From Rhizobiaceae bacterium (lineage in GTDB: Bacteria; Pseudomonadota; Alphaproteobacteria; Rhizobiales; Rhizobiaceae), in NCBI GenBank assembly GCA_028279875.1, contig JANQMU010000016.1:107520-171519 (forward strand): a DNA stretch of 64,000 nucleotides, given 5' to 3'. Position numbers and translations under genes: made by a program. A model generated the notes under the pieces. That model was given only the letters and a program-made list of their open reading frames with translations, had not been told where the DNA came from and searched no databases. Numbering within the stretch: position 1 is the stretch's first letter; every line of letters begins with the position of its first letter. Of this stretch, positions 22,995-32,355 are shown one piece after another.

Positions 22995-23711
22995 TCAGAG
23001 CGTATCTTCAAGCCGGCAATTCACCAGCAATTCGGCGATTGCCGCATTGTTCGGCAGCTCGATGGTCGTGCGGACGAGTTCGGCGATCGTTTCGGGCTGG
23101 ATCATCTCCTCCGGCGTGACCTTGCCGGTATAGGCGCTCATCTCGGTGCGCACGAAACTGGGACAGATCGCGGTCGCCCGGACCCCCTTGTCCCAGCTGA
23201 CATGCCGGGTGGTGTGGGTCAGGCCCATCATCGCGAATTTGGTCATATTGTAGCCGACAAAGGCGTTGCGGACCCTTTTTCCCGACATGGAGGCGATGTT
23301 GACGATGCGCCCCGTGCCGGTCTTCTCCAGATGCGGCAGGCACAGCCGGGTAAGGCGCAGCGGCGCTTTGACATTGACGGCCCAGAGCCGGTCGAGAGCG
23401 TCTTCATTGTCATCATGCAGCGAAACCGTTTCGGCCAATCCGGCATTGTTGACAAGGGCGTCGATACCGCCGAACCGGTCGACCGTCGCGGCAACCCAGC
23501 GTTCGGCACTCTCCCGCTTGAAAGCGTCGAATTCGGCATAAAGGCTTTTGTCGCTTTCAGGCCCGTGGGTCTCAGTCAGCGATTCTGGGCGCCTGGCGCC
23601 CAGGCTGACACGATAGCCATGGGCCATCAGATCGCGGGCGATTTCGGCACCGATTCCGCGATTGGCGCCCGATATCAGGACCACTTTTCCCGGTTGCGCG
23701 CCATCGTTCAT
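22995..23711 (-). CDS. Short-chain dehydrogenase/reductase (SDR)
   Basis: 238-residue classical SDR. The cofactor loop is VVLISGANRGIGAE (TGxxxGxG type), NNAG is present (DALVNNAGLAE), and the catalytic Tyr-x3-Lys is YNMTK with a preceding Ser (NIASMSGKR). The ATG at 23711 is chosen because AGGGAG lies 9-10 bp upstream. As first gene of the minus-strand hyu operon it probably handles a hydroxy or keto intermediate, but the step is not identifiable. Confidence 0.85.
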   Translation of the reverse strand: MNDGAQPGKVVLISGANRGIGAEIARDLMAHGYRVSLGARRPESLTETHGPESDKSLYAEFDAFKRESAERWVAATVDRFGGIDALVNNAGLAETVSLHDDNEDALDRLWAVNVKAPLRLTRLCLPHLEKTGTGRIVNIASMSGKRVRNAFVGYNMTKFAMMGLTHTTRHVSWDKGVRATAICPSFVRTEMSAYTGKVTPEEMIQPETIAELVRTTIELPNNAAIAELLVNCRLEDTL

Positions 23712-23776
23712 GCCTGCGGTCTCCCTGAGAAATTGCATTGTTCCGACGCGGCAGACGTCGAATGCTCGTTTATGCA

Positions 23777-23805
23777 CTTATATGATAGTTTTTGTTTCAT
23801 CACAA
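23777..23805 (-). promoter_or_regulatory. Candidate promoter of the SDR-oxidase-hyuA-hyuB operon
   Basis: On the minus strand TTGTGA (23805-23800) and TATAAG (23782-23777) are spaced by 17 bp. The predicted transcription start is about 60 bp upstream of the SDR start codon. It lies in the 294-bp gap between the divergent operons; the rest of that gap contains no gene. Confidence 0.45.
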
Positions 23806-23865
23806 GGCAGATCGCCACAAAACGGCATGTTATGCGCGTGTTTTGGCATGGATTTTCGCGAACTA

Positions 23866-23895
23866 TTGACATTATTTGAACGTTCCTGCAAGAAT
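23866..23895 (+). promoter_or_regulatory. Candidate promoter of the TRAP transporter operon
   Basis: A perfect TTGACA (23866-23871) is followed after 18 bp by AAGAAT (23890-23895), a four-of-six match to the -10 consensus. The transcript would have a leader of ~100 nt before the DctP-type gene. The weak -10 suggests that an activator may assist. Confidence 0.4.
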
Positions 23896-24005
23896 ATGAC
23901 GCATGGCATGGTTGCGGCCTGCCGCAAAGGCGCGCGTGGAGGAGAGGTATTCGGCGATTGCCCACGACGCAGCCGCAGAATGAATCTAGCAAGGGAGAAT
24001 GGAAG

Positions 24006-25025
24006 ATGAAAAGAAGCTGGCGTTCGATCCTCACATCAACCGCCTGTGTGGCGGCTGTCGTTGCCATGGCCGGTTCCGCGGCTGCTGAGCCCGCCAAATG
24101 GGATTTCTCGGACGAGTATGGCGGCAACAATGCCGGCCTGACCTATGATGCGGCACAGTTCTGCATCGGCGAGGTCGAGAAACTGGCGGGCGATGCGATT
24201 GACATCACCTATCAGGGCGGTGGTGTGCTGGGCTACAAATCCGCCGATCATTTCGATGCCGTCCAGGACGGCGGCGTGCAGGCGGCCGTCACGCTTCTGA
24301 CGCAGCTCAGCGGTATTGATCCGCTCTTCAACTTGAGTTCCCTCCCGTTCGTGGCGAACAGCCCGGAGCAGGCCTATCAGCTTTGGCAGATTGCGCGCCC
24401 CGAATATGAGAAGGTGTTTGAGGAAAACAACATGAAATTGCTGTGGGCGCTGCCGAACGCGCCGAGCGGCATTCATGCCAGAACGCCGATTACCTCGGTG
24501 GATGCCATCAACGGGCTGCGGATCCGGACCTATGATGTCAACGGCACGCAGACCCTGATCGCCGCCGGCGCGGCACCGTTGCAGATCGCCTGGTCCGATC
24601 TCGTGCCGCAATTGTCGACCGGCGGGATCGACGCCGTTCTGACATCGGCCGATGGCGGCAAGCAATTGTCGATCTGGGACTATGTCACCGACTTCACGGA
24701 GGTCAATTACGCGATGGCGCTGTTTGTCGCGCACGTCAACAAGGATGCGTTTGACAGCCTGCCCGCCGAGGCCCAGGCCGCTCTCACCGACACGATTGCC
24801 GCCTGTGATTTGCATAACTGGCAACTGATGCTCGACATCATGACGGCGCCCTATGAGGAGATGCGCGCCAACGGGATGACCATCACCCCCGGTGATGAGG
24901 TTCCGGCGCCGGTATTCGAGCTGTTGCGGGAAGCCGCCGCAAAGGTGCGGAACGACTGGGTCGAAAAGACCGGTGAGCGCGGCAAGAAAATTCTCGAGGA
25001 GTTTGAGAAAACCCGCAATAATTAG
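24006..25025 (+). CDS. TRAP transporter solute-binding protein (DctP type)
   Basis: 339-residue periplasmic binding protein with a Sec signal peptide (basic MKRSWRS, hydrophobic core, cleavage after GSAAA near residue 27). The conserved arginine-containing stretch NGLRIRTYDVNGTQTL and the region QIAWSDLVPQLSTGGIDAVLTS match DctP-family proteins that bind carboxylates through an Arg. It feeds the two membrane subunits encoded next. Divergence from the hyu operon suggests that it imports that operon's substrate; this is inference. Confidence 0.88.
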   Translation: MKRSWRSILTSTACVAAVVAMAGSAAAEPAKWDFSDEYGGNNAGLTYDAAQFCIGEVEKLAGDAIDITYQGGGVLGYKSADHFDAVQDGGVQAAVTLLTQLSGIDPLFNLSSLPFVANSPEQAYQLWQIARPEYEKVFEENNMKLLWALPNAPSGIHARTPITSVDAINGLRIRTYDVNGTQTLIAAGAAPLQIAWSDLVPQLSTGGIDAVLTSADGGKQLSIWDYVTDFTEVNYAMALFVAHVNKDAFDSLPAEAQAALTDTIAACDLHNWQLMLDIMTAPYEEMRANGMTITPGDEVPAPVFELLREAAAKVRNDWVEKTGERGKKILEEFEKTRNN

Positions 25026-25055
25026 GCCGCGGTCCGAAAGGCGGGAGGGGTCACA

Positions 25056-25616
25056 TTGAATGAGAATGATGCCGGCCTGACGGGCTCCGCCCGTCTGGAG
25101 CCCGGTTGGCTCAGATTCATCGCCTGGCTCTCATCGACATTGAACAGGATCGCGGCAGGCCTTGCCGCGGTCCTTCTGGTGCTGATGGTCGGGCTGATTC
25201 TCGTTGAGATCGTCCTGCGTTTTTTTTCCCGTTCCACCTTCATGGCCGATGCCCTTGTCGGTCACGGCGTGGCAGCGATCACCTTTCTGGCGGTCGCTTG
25301 GGCGCTGGAACAGGGCAGCATGATCCGTGTCAGCGTGGTGACGTCGCGCCTCGGGCCGGTGGCCGGTTTTGTGGCCGAGGCCTTTTCGGTGGTTCTGGCC
25401 GAGATCCTTGTTCTCGGCCTGATGTTTTTCCAATGGCGGGCCATCGCCAAGCTGTGGAAGCGCGGATCGACGAGCGAGCATTACCTGCCGATCCCGCTCT
25501 GGCTCCCCGAAGCCATATTCTTCGCCGGGCTTGCGCTGCTGGCGCTGCAATTGCTGGTCCGCATGGGCCGCCTTCTCGCTACCGGCCGCGCCACCGACGC
25601 GACGCTGAAAATCTGA
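25056..25616 (+). CDS. TRAP transporter small permease subunit (DctQ type)
   Basis: 186-residue membrane protein with four predicted helices (around 25-47, 62-82, 100-122 and 143-165) in the DctQ pattern, including an early LVEIVLRFF segment. The start is TTG 25056 with GGGAGGGG upstream; no ATG is available near the conserved start. It lies 30 bp after the binding-protein gene and 12 bp before the large permease gene. Confidence 0.85.
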   Translation: MNENDAGLTGSARLEPGWLRFIAWLSSTLNRIAAGLAAVLLVLMVGLILVEIVLRFFSRSTFMADALVGHGVAAITFLAVAWALEQGSMIRVSVVTSRLGPVAGFVAEAFSVVLAEILVLGLMFFQWRAIAKLWKRGSTSEHYLPIPLWLPEAIFFAGLALLALQLLVRMGRLLATGRATDATLKI

Positions 25617-25628
25617 GGAGGTCCCGCC

Positions 25629-26933
25629 ATGTCCACAATTGCCGCCTCCGCCGTCCTGCTCTTGCTTGTGGTGCTGTTCCTGGGTGCGGGCATGTGGATC
25701 TTTGTCGGCCTCATTCTCGTCGGCGCCAGTGCGCTCTACATCGTTGCCGATTTCGACGTCGTCCGGATCGGGACGATTGCGTCCAAGGTCATTTCCTCAA
25801 GCGCAGTGTCGTGGGAACTGGCGGCGATCCCGATATTCATCTGGATGGGCGACATCATTTTCAGAACGGATATCTCGCAGCGGCTCTTTCGTGGCCTTTC
25901 GCCGATCGTCGCGCGGGTGCCCGGGGGGCTGTTGCACACTAATGTGCTCGGCTGCACCATATTCGCCGCGATCAGCGGCTCCAGCAACGCCACCACCGCG
26001 ACGGTCGGCAAGATCACCATCCCCGAATTGATGCGGCGTGGCTATGACCTCAATCTGGTTTCCGGGTCGCTGGCCGGCGCCGGCACTTTCGGCCTTCTGA
26101 TTCCGCCGTCCATCGCCCTGATCATCTACGGGGTTCTCGCCGAAGTCTCGATCACCAAACTGTTCGCCGCCGGCCTGATGCCCGGCATCATGATGGCCTT
26201 GCTCTATTCGGGCTATATCATCATTGTCACCTTTCTGCGGCCCGGCGTCGAGCCGCGTTCGCAGGAGCGCCCGGCCATCGGCGACATGCTGCGCGGCGCT
26301 CTCGAATTGCTTCCGATCGTCATTTTGATGATGGTGGTTCTGGGATCGATCTATTCGGGATTGGCAACGCCGTCCGAAGCGGCTGCGGTGGGTGTCGCCT
26401 GTACGATCCTGATCGTCGTGCTCACGCGCCAGTTTTCGCTGGCGATGATCGTCGAATCCCTGATGGCGACCATCCGCATCTCGGCCATGATCTGTATCTT
26501 GATCGCTGCCGCCTCGTTCCTCTCGGCGGCGATCGCCTTCATGCAGCTTCCGCTGCAGCTCACCCAGAGCATGGCGGACCTCAACCTGTCGCCCTATGGG
26601 GTGCTGGCCATATTGGCGCTGCTATATATCGTGCTCGGCATGTTCATCGACGGCACCTCGATGACCGTGATGACCGTGCCGATTGCCGTGCCGCTCATCG
26701 TCCAGGCGGGATTCGATCCCATCTGGTTCGGTGTTTTTCTGGTCATCATGATCGAACTCAGCGCCCTGACGCCGCCGGTCGGACTGAACCTCTATATCCT
26801 GCAGGGCCTGACCTCGGCGGCCATGGGACGAACCATTGTCGCGGCGCTGCCCTTTTTCCTGCTTCTGTGTGTCGGCACGGTCCTCCTGGTCGCCTTCCCG
26901 CAGATCGCGCTCTGGCTGCCCGGAAAATTGTAG
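25629..26933 (+). CDS. TRAP transporter large permease subunit (DctM type)
   Basis: 434-residue integral membrane protein with about 12 hydrophobic segments. DctM markers are SGSSNATTATVGKITIPELMRRGYD, GTFGLLIPPSIALIIYG and the C-terminal LIMIELSALTPPVGLNLYIL region. It forms the sodium-driven transport channel with the small subunit. GAGGAGGT is placed 5 bp before the ATG, an unusually strong ribosome site. Confidence 0.92.
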   Translation: MSTIAASAVLLLLVVLFLGAGMWIFVGLILVGASALYIVADFDVVRIGTIASKVISSSAVSWELAAIPIFIWMGDIIFRTDISQRLFRGLSPIVARVPGGLLHTNVLGCTIFAAISGSSNATTATVGKITIPELMRRGYDLNLVSGSLAGAGTFGLLIPPSIALIIYGVLAEVSITKLFAAGLMPGIMMALLYSGYIIIVTFLRPGVEPRSQERPAIGDMLRGALELLPIVILMMVVLGSIYSGLATPSEAAAVGVACTILIVVLTRQFSLAMIVESLMATIRISAMICILIAAASFLSAAIAFMQLPLQLTQSMADLNLSPYGVLAILALLYIVLGMFIDGTSMTVMTVPIAVPLIVQAGFDPIWFGVFLVIMIELSALTPPVGLNLYILQGLTSAAMGRTIVAALPFFLLLCVGTVLLVAFPQIALWLPGKL

Positions 26934-27013
26934 AGCGGTCCGATTCCCGGTTTCCTTGCCGCCGGCCGGATTATACCCTTCCCATCGCTCCATCCTGTCC
27001 GCGGGAGAACAGA

Positions 27014-27817
27014 TTGACCGAAACGCCGCCCCCCATATCCGATGAAATGCTGCCGGCCGAGCGGCGGCAGCGCCTGATCGACTGGTTTGACGCCAATTTC
27101 GCCGGCTCCAGTCAGGATCTGGCGAAAATGTTCAATATTTCGGTTTCGACCATTCGCCGCGACCTCGATCTGCTGTCGAGCGAAGGGTTCCTGCGCCGCA
27201 CCCATGGCGGCGCCGTGCGCACCCGCCAGCACACGACCTATGAGCCGAGCACGGATCTGGCGCGGCGCACGGCGGTCGAGGAAAAGCAGGCCATCATCGT
27301 CGAGGCCATTCGTCAGGTCAAACCCGGCCAGAGCATCCTGATCGACACCGGCGCCATCGTCCATGATTTCGCCGATGCGGTGGCGGAGCTGGAATTTCAT
27401 CTGACGATCGTCACCAATGACCTCTATGTCGCCAAGTCGTTGACCTACAAGCCGCAGTTCAAACTGATCGTGCCCGGCGGCACCAACCGCCCGGGAGCCT
27501 TCGGCCTGTTGGGAGAACCGGGAATCGGCTTTCTGCGCGACATCCGCTGCGACCTGTTCGTCATGTCGGCTCAGGCCATCGATGCGGAATGCGCCTCTGA
27601 CACCGTGCTCGAACTGGTGGAGTTGAAGCGCGCCATGGTCAAGGCGGCCCAGAAGACCGTTCTGCTGGCCGACAGCAGCCGCTTCAATGCCCGGGCGCTG
27701 CACCGGATCGTGCCCCTGCATCAGATCGATATGATCATCACCGATGAAATGCTGGCCGAAGAGGACCGCGAGAAAATCACCGCCCACGGTGTCGAACTCA
27801 CCTGTGTCGACGTTTAG
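27014..27817 (+). CDS. DeoR-family transcriptional regulator
   Basis: 267-residue regulator with an N-terminal DeoR helix-turn-helix (AERRQRLIDWF, SSQDLAKMFNISVSTIRRDLDLL, followed by RRTHGGAV) and a C-terminal sugar-phosphate-isomerase-like sensor domain (ILIDTGAIVHDFADAV, LVELKRAMVKAAQKTVLLADSSRF). The start is TTG 27014 with GGGAG six bases upstream; ATG 27047 would give 256 residues. Downstream of the TRAP genes and facing fabI, it probably controls the TRAP/hyu block in response to a pathway metabolite. Confidence 0.86.
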   Translation: MTETPPPISDEMLPAERRQRLIDWFDANFAGSSQDLAKMFNISVSTIRRDLDLLSSEGFLRRTHGGAVRTRQHTTYEPSTDLARRTAVEEKQAIIVEAIRQVKPGQSILIDTGAIVHDFADAVAELEFHLTIVTNDLYVAKSLTYKPQFKLIVPGGTNRPGAFGLLGEPGIGFLRDIRCDLFVMSAQAIDAECASDTVLELVELKRAMVKAAQKTVLLADSSRFNARALHRIVPLHQIDMIITDEMLAEEDREKITAHGVELTCVDV

Positions 27818-27833
27818 GAAAAAGGGCGCCCAG

Positions 27834-28646
27834 CTACTTCCCGTTCGACCACTGGCCTTTCAGTTCGTCGAGGACCGGCATCGAGGTGACGTGATAGCCT
27901 GAATCGACGAAATGCACCTCGCCGGTTACGCCCCGGGAGAGATCGGACAGGAGATAAAGCGCCGACCCGCCGACATCGTCGATCGTGACATTGCGCCGCA
28001 TCGGCGAGTTGCGCTGCTGGTAATTGTACATTTCACGGGCATCAGCGACCCCCGCGCCAGCAAGGGTTCGCACCGGCCCGGCCGAAATGGCGTTGATGCG
28101 GATGCGTTGCGGGCCGTAATCGGCCGCCAGATAGCGTACACTGGCTTCCAGCGCCGCCTTGGCGACGCCCATCACATTGTAGTTCGGCAGCACCCGGGTG
28201 GACCCGGCATAGGTGAGCGTGATCATCGACCCGCCATCGTCCATCAGCGCCGCGGCGCGCCTGGCGATCTCGGTAAAGGAAAAGCAGGAAATGACCATGG
28301 TCCGCGAGAAATTGTCCCGCGTCGTATCGGCGTAAAGCCCTTTCAGTTCGTTGCGGTCGGAGAACCCGATGGCGTGGACCACGAAATCGAGCGAGCCCCA
28401 GTGTTTGCCAACGGTCTCGAAGGCCGCATCGACCGTCTCGATATCTTCAACATCGCAGGAAAGCACGAGATCCGAGCCCAGTTGTTCGGCCAGCGGGCGC
28501 ACCCGTTTTCCGAACCCTTCCCCCTGATAGGTGAAGGCCAGTTCGGCGCCTGCGCTATGCAGGGCCTTGGCAATCCCCCAGGCAATGGAATGATCATTGG
28601 CCACGCCCATGATCAGGCCGCGCTTGCCCTTCATCAATTCACCCAT
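27834..28646 (-). CDS. fabI: Enoyl-[acyl-carrier-protein] reductase FabI
   Basis: 270-residue NADH-dependent enoyl-ACP reductase of type II fatty acid synthesis. The N-terminal GLIMGVANDHSIAWGIAKAL cofactor segment and the active site Tyr-x6-Lys (YNVMGVAK) preceded by LTYAGS are diagnostic and separate it from other SDRs. Third gene of fabA-fabB-fabI (9 bp after fabB). It converges on the DeoR gene with a 16-bp gap containing the short palindrome GGGCGCCC. Confidence 0.95.
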   Translation of the reverse strand: MGELMKGKRGLIMGVANDHSIAWGIAKALHSAGAELAFTYQGEGFGKRVRPLAEQLGSDLVLSCDVEDIETVDAAFETVGKHWGSLDFVVHAIGFSDRNELKGLYADTTRDNFSRTMVISCFSFTEIARRAAALMDDGGSMITLTYAGSTRVLPNYNVMGVAKAALEASVRYLAADYGPQRIRINAISAGPVRTLAGAGVADAREMYNYQQRNSPMRRNVTIDDVGGSALYLLSDLSRGVTGEVHFVDSGYHVTSMPVLDELKGQWSNGK

Positions 28647-28655
28647 ATGCTTTAC

Positions 28656-29876
28656 CTACCCCTCATAGCGCCGGAAGACGAGCGTGGCATTGGTGCCGCC
28701 GAAACCGAAGGAATTCGACAGGACCGTATTAATATCGGCATCGTCGATCCGTTCCCGCACGATTGGCACACCCTCGAATTCCGGATCCATTTCCCCGATA
28801 TGAGCGCTTTCCCCGATAAACCGCTCCTTCATCATCAGCAGTGAATAGATCGATTCCTGCACCCCGGTGGCGCCGAGCGAGTGTCCGGTCAGCGATTTTG
28901 TCGAGGCGACATGCGGAATGGCGTCGCCGAACACTTCGCGGATGGCGCCGATTTCCCGGCTGTCGCCGATCGGCGTCGACGTGCCGTGGGTGTTGATGTA
29001 ATCGATCGATCCCTCGATACCGGACAGCGCCAGGCGCATGCAACGCACGGCGCCTTCTCCGGATGGCTGAACCATGTCGTAGCCGTCCGAGGTGGCGCCG
29101 TAGCCGATGATTTCGCCATAGATGTTCGCGCCCCGCGCCTTGGCGCGCTCCAGCTCTTCCAGCACCAGCACGCCGGCGCCGCCGGCAATCACGAAGCCGT
29201 CGCGATCGACGTCATAGGCCCGCGAGGCGGTCGAGGCCTGATCGTTGAACTTCGATGTCATGGCGCCCATGGCGTCGAACAGGTTGGACATGGTCCAGTC
29301 GAGATCCTCGTGTCCGCCGGCAAAGACCATGTCCTGCTTGCCCATCTGGATCATCTCATAGGCATTGCCGATGCAATGGGCCGAGGTCGAGCAGGCCGAC
29401 GATATGGAGTAATTCACGCCATGGATCTTGAACCAGGTCGCAAGGGTTGCCGAGGCGGTCGACGACATCGCCTTCGGCACGGCGAAGGGGCCGATGCGGC
29501 GAGGGCTACCCTTTTCCCGCGTCGTATCCGCTGCATCGACGATGGTGCGGGTCGACGGGCCGCCGGATCCCATGACGATGCCGGTCCGCTCGTTTGAGAT
29601 ATCGCTTTCCTCAAGCCCCGAATCGGCAATGGCCTGCTGCATGGCGACATGGTTCCAGGCACCGCCCTTGCTCAAAAAACGCATGGCCCGGCGGTCGACC
29701 AAATCGGTCGGATCGAGGGTCGGCGCGCCCCAGACCTGGCACTTGAAGCCATGTTCGGCGAACTCCTCGGAGAATGAGATTCCGGATCTGGCCTGGCGCA
29801 GCGAATCCGTGACCTCCCGCGCATCATTGCCGATGGAAGACACGATCCCCATTCCGGTGACGACAACACGTTTCAT
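28656..29876 (-). CDS. fabB: 3-oxoacyl-[acyl-carrier-protein] synthase I (FabB)
   Basis: 406-residue condensing enzyme that elongates unsaturated acyl-ACPs. The Cys-His-His triad is intact: Cys162 (SSACSTSAHC), His297 (NTHGTSTPIGD) and His332 (SLTGHSLGATG). Length and pairing with fabA identify KAS I rather than FabF. It follows fabA by 77 bp and precedes fabI, as in Rhizobium and Sinorhizobium. Confidence 0.95.
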   Translation of the reverse strand: MKRVVVTGMGIVSSIGNDAREVTDSLRQARSGISFSEEFAEHGFKCQVWGAPTLDPTDLVDRRAMRFLSKGGAWNHVAMQQAIADSGLEESDISNERTGIVMGSGGPSTRTIVDAADTTREKGSPRRIGPFAVPKAMSSTASATLATWFKIHGVNYSISSACSTSAHCIGNAYEMIQMGKQDMVFAGGHEDLDWTMSNLFDAMGAMTSKFNDQASTASRAYDVDRDGFVIAGGAGVLVLEELERAKARGANIYGEIIGYGATSDGYDMVQPSGEGAVRCMRLALSGIEGSIDYINTHGTSTPIGDSREIGAIREVFGDAIPHVASTKSLTGHSLGATGVQESIYSLLMMKERFIGESAHIGEMDPEFEGVPIVRERIDDADINTVLSNSFGFGGTNATLVFRRYEG

Positions 29877-29953
29877 GCGGTTTCCTTTCCACAGGGAGTG
29901 TGGTTACTGCGTGCCATTCGGATGACACCATGCAGCCGTTCAGTCAAATGCTA

Positions 29954-30466
29954 TTACGCTTTTTCCTGAAACAGGCCGACCCGCAGATCGCTCGCCTTGT
30001 AGGAGGGCTCGCCATCGGCGCTCGCCCAGCCGTCGCCGATCCCCAGCACCAGCCGCCCGCGCATGACGCGTTTGAAATCCACCCCGAATTCGACGAGTTT
30101 GGTTTCCGGCGTCACCATGCCGGTCAGTTTGACTTCGCCGCAGGAAATCGCGCGGCCCTTGCCGGGCTCGCCGAGCCAGCCGAGATAAAAGCCGGTGAGC
30201 TGCCACAGCGCGTCGAGCCCCAGACAACCCGGCATCACCGGATCGCCCTGAAAATGGCATGCGAAGAACCAGGTATCGGGCGTGACGTCGAACTCGGCGC
30301 GGATATGGCCCTTGCCATATTCGCCGCCTGTTTCGGAAACCTCGGTGATCCGGTGAAACATCAGCATCGGTGGCAGCGGAAGCTGGGCATTGCCCGGTCC
30401 GAACATTTCACCGCGCCCGCATGTCAGGATATCTTCGTAGCTGAAGCTGGACTGCCTTGTACTCAT
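29954..30466 (-). CDS. fabA: 3-hydroxydecanoyl-ACP dehydratase/isomerase FabA
   Basis: 170-residue hot-dog-fold enzyme that dehydrates 3-hydroxydecanoyl-ACP and isomerises the double bond, the branch point to unsaturated fatty acids. The active-site His71 ([12 protein letters not shown]) and Asp85 (LGLDALWQL) are present. First gene of the operon, divergent from irr across a 252-bp gap; this neighbourhood is typical of rhizobia. Confidence 0.95.
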   Translation of the reverse strand: MSTRQSSFSYEDILTCGRGEMFGPGNAQLPLPPMLMFHRITEVSETGGEYGKGHIRAEFDVTPDTWFFACHFQGDPVMPGCLGLDALWQLTGFYLGWLGEPGKGRAISCGEVKLTGMVTPETKLVEFGVDFKRVMRGRLVLGIGDGWASADGEPSYKASDLRVGLFQEKA

Positions 30467-30553
30467 CGATTAAAAAAGCTCCCGAAAACGATACGCCGCC
30501 AATGTTTTATGCGCTGACAGTAGCACAGCTTATTTGGTGCCGAAAAGCACCCG

Positions 30554-30570
30554 GATTCAAATATGAATTC
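30554..30570. promoter_or_regulatory. Imperfect dyad in the fabA-irr intergenic region
   Basis: GATTCAAATATGAATTC reads almost the same on both strands (TTCA/TGAA arms). It is the clearest symmetric site in the otherwise featureless 252-bp gap between the divergent fabA and irr genes. It does not match the iron-control-element pattern I know for Irr, so its role is open. Confidence 0.25.
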
Positions 30571-30718
30571 GCAGTCCCGGTTGCAATGCCGGTGTTGCGA
30601 AAGGCACCGGATTGCCGGCCTGCCCCCAAATTGGACAATAAAACTCCACTATTGAAACATGGCGGATCAGCAGATATATAGGTGCGGAGTTCCATCGCCG
30701 TTTGGCAGTTAACAGATC

Positions 30719-31156
30719 ATGAGCAGCAACCCAGCGTATCAGACATGCCCCACGCGAGATGCCGGAGACCGGCTGCGCGCTGCCGGCTTGCGTCCAACGC
30801 GGCAAAGGATCGCACTGGCCGACCTGCTTTTTTCCAAGGGTGACCGGCACCTGACGGCCGAAGAACTGCACGAAGAGGCCGTCATTGCCAAGGTGCCCGT
30901 TTCTCTCGCCACCGTCTACAATACGCTGCATCAGTTTACCGATGCCGGCATGTTGCGTGTTTTGGCGATCGAGTCGTCGAAAACCTATTTCGACACCAAT
31001 GTCTCGGATCACCAGCATTTTTTCCTGGAAGGCGAGAATGTCGTCATGGACATTCCGCACGGCGACATGACTGTCAACGGATTGCCGAAACTGCCCGAAG
31101 GCATGGAAATCGCCCATATCGACGTGGTGGTGCGCCTGCGGCGCAAACGAATCTGA
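30719..31156 (+). CDS. irr: Iron response regulator Irr (Fur family)
   Basis: 145-residue Fur-superfamily repressor/activator that senses haem status in Rhizobiales. Winged helix: GLRPTRQRIALADLLF, VSLATVYNTLHQFTDAGML. The Irr-specific NVSDHQHFFLEGENVVMDIP segment carries the HxH haem-binding motif (His-Gln-His). There is no N-terminal GCPWHD haem regulatory motif of the Bradyrhizobium type, so turnover control would follow the Rhizobium/Sinorhizobium model. It is divergent from fabA. Confidence 0.93.
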   Translation: MSSNPAYQTCPTRDAGDRLRAAGLRPTRQRIALADLLFSKGDRHLTAEELHEEAVIAKVPVSLATVYNTLHQFTDAGMLRVLAIESSKTYFDTNVSDHQHFFLEGENVVMDIPHGDMTVNGLPKLPEGMEIAHIDVVVRLRRKRI

Positions 31157-31159
31157 CCA

Positions 31160-32206
31160 TCACAGCACGTTGCTGGCGGGCTCCCGTACCTGCAAGGCGA
31201 GTGTCTGGAAGCGCCGCCTGTAGCGTGACGGCGTGACGCCGGTGCGTTTCTTGAACAACCGCCGGAAAAACGCCGGGTCTTCATAGCCGACCGACTCGGC
31301 GACGCGTTCGGTGGCCATGTCGCCGGTTTCCAGCAACTGCTTTGCTTCCTCGATTCTGAGCGTCTGAACGTAATCCATCGGCGAATAGCCGGTTGCCGTC
31401 CGGAAACGCCGCTTGAAGGTCCGTTCCGCCAGGCCCGACCGCTCGACCATCCGGATCACCGGATTGGGCAGACGGTAATGCATCGCCACCCAGGACTGGC
31501 AGTCGGCGATGGTCGCGTCGTTGTGGGTTTTCGGTCGGCCCATGGCGGCATAGGGAAGCTGGCCCTCGCTGCGGTCTCCGAACAGAAAGATCTTCTGGGT
31601 CCTGATCGCCTCGGCCTCGCCGCAGAAGCGCGCGATCACGTAGAGCGCCGTATCCTCCCAGGATGACGAACCGCCGCTGGTGACGATGCGATGCTCGTGT
31701 CCGGCCGGCACCAGAATGCGCTCCGGTTTCAGATCGACCGTCGGATAGAACACCCGCATGAGATCGCAAATGCCCCAATGGGTCGTTGCTTCCTGATGGT
31801 CGAGCAAGCCGGCCTCGGCGAGCAGCAATGCGCCGGTGCACACCGAACAGACCATGGCGCCGCTTTCGTGCTGCCGGGCGATCCAGTCGGCCATGTGCGG
31901 CCATCGGCGATATGGGACAATATCTGGCGTCAGGGCGATGTCGGTGACGAAAATCACATCGGTTCGGTCGATATCGCCGATCGCCGCATGTGGATTGACC
32001 GGCGCGCCGAGCGCGCCGTTAAACGGCGTTCCGTCGACCGACACGATCTCGACCTTGAAAAGCGGCGTGCCGTCGCCCTCGCCGGTCAGCAGATGCCAGT
32101 TCACGCCGACCAGGGAGAAGACCTCGTAGAGCCCGTAGAGGGCGGCCGGTGTGGTCTCAGGCAGCGCCACGATACAGATACGCGGCCGCGTTCGCTGGTC
32201 GGTCAT
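31160..32206 (-). CDS. GlxA-type regulator: DJ-1/PfpI domain plus AraC DNA-binding domain
   Basis: 348-residue protein. Residues ~8-200 form a DJ-1/PfpI-like domain with the nucleophile-elbow cysteine in VCSVCTGALLLAEAG; residues ~235-340 hold the two AraC helix-turn-helices (LAERTFKRRFRTATGYSPMDYVQTLRIEEAKQLL, then ESVGYEDPAFFRRLFKKRTG). Such GlxA-like proteins regulate amine and amino-acid catabolism genes (for example ArgR, CdhR). ATG 32206 is chosen from the family start; longer in-frame starts exist. It is divergent from the flavoprotein gene at 32356. Confidence 0.87.
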   Translation of the reverse strand: MTDQRTRPRICIVALPETTPAALYGLYEVFSLVGVNWHLLTGEGDGTPLFKVEIVSVDGTPFNGALGAPVNPHAAIGDIDRTDVIFVTDIALTPDIVPYRRWPHMADWIARQHESGAMVCSVCTGALLLAEAGLLDHQEATTHWGICDLMRVFYPTVDLKPERILVPAGHEHRIVTSGGSSSWEDTALYVIARFCGEAEAIRTQKIFLFGDRSEGQLPYAAMGRPKTHNDATIADCQSWVAMHYRLPNPVIRMVERSGLAERTFKRRFRTATGYSPMDYVQTLRIEEAKQLLETGDMATERVAESVGYEDPAFFRRLFKKRTGVTPSRYRRRFQTLALQVREPASNVL

Positions 32207-32355
32207 GGTGACGTCATGGCACGAATGGCCCCTTTCTGTCCGTTTCCACTCTAGAGCAGCCGCGCGCATCTGTCTATTTCTGGGGCGTGAGGGTGCTTTG
32301 TGAGTCCGGCGGCCCGTTTCAAACACTGGCCGCCACAACCTTTGGGATTGGAACA

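Noticed and set aside
30467..30718. Irr-type iron control element between fabA and irr
   Set aside because: The dyad present (GATTCAAATATGAATTC) does not match the TTTAGAA/TTCTAAA-like pattern I associate with Irr sites.
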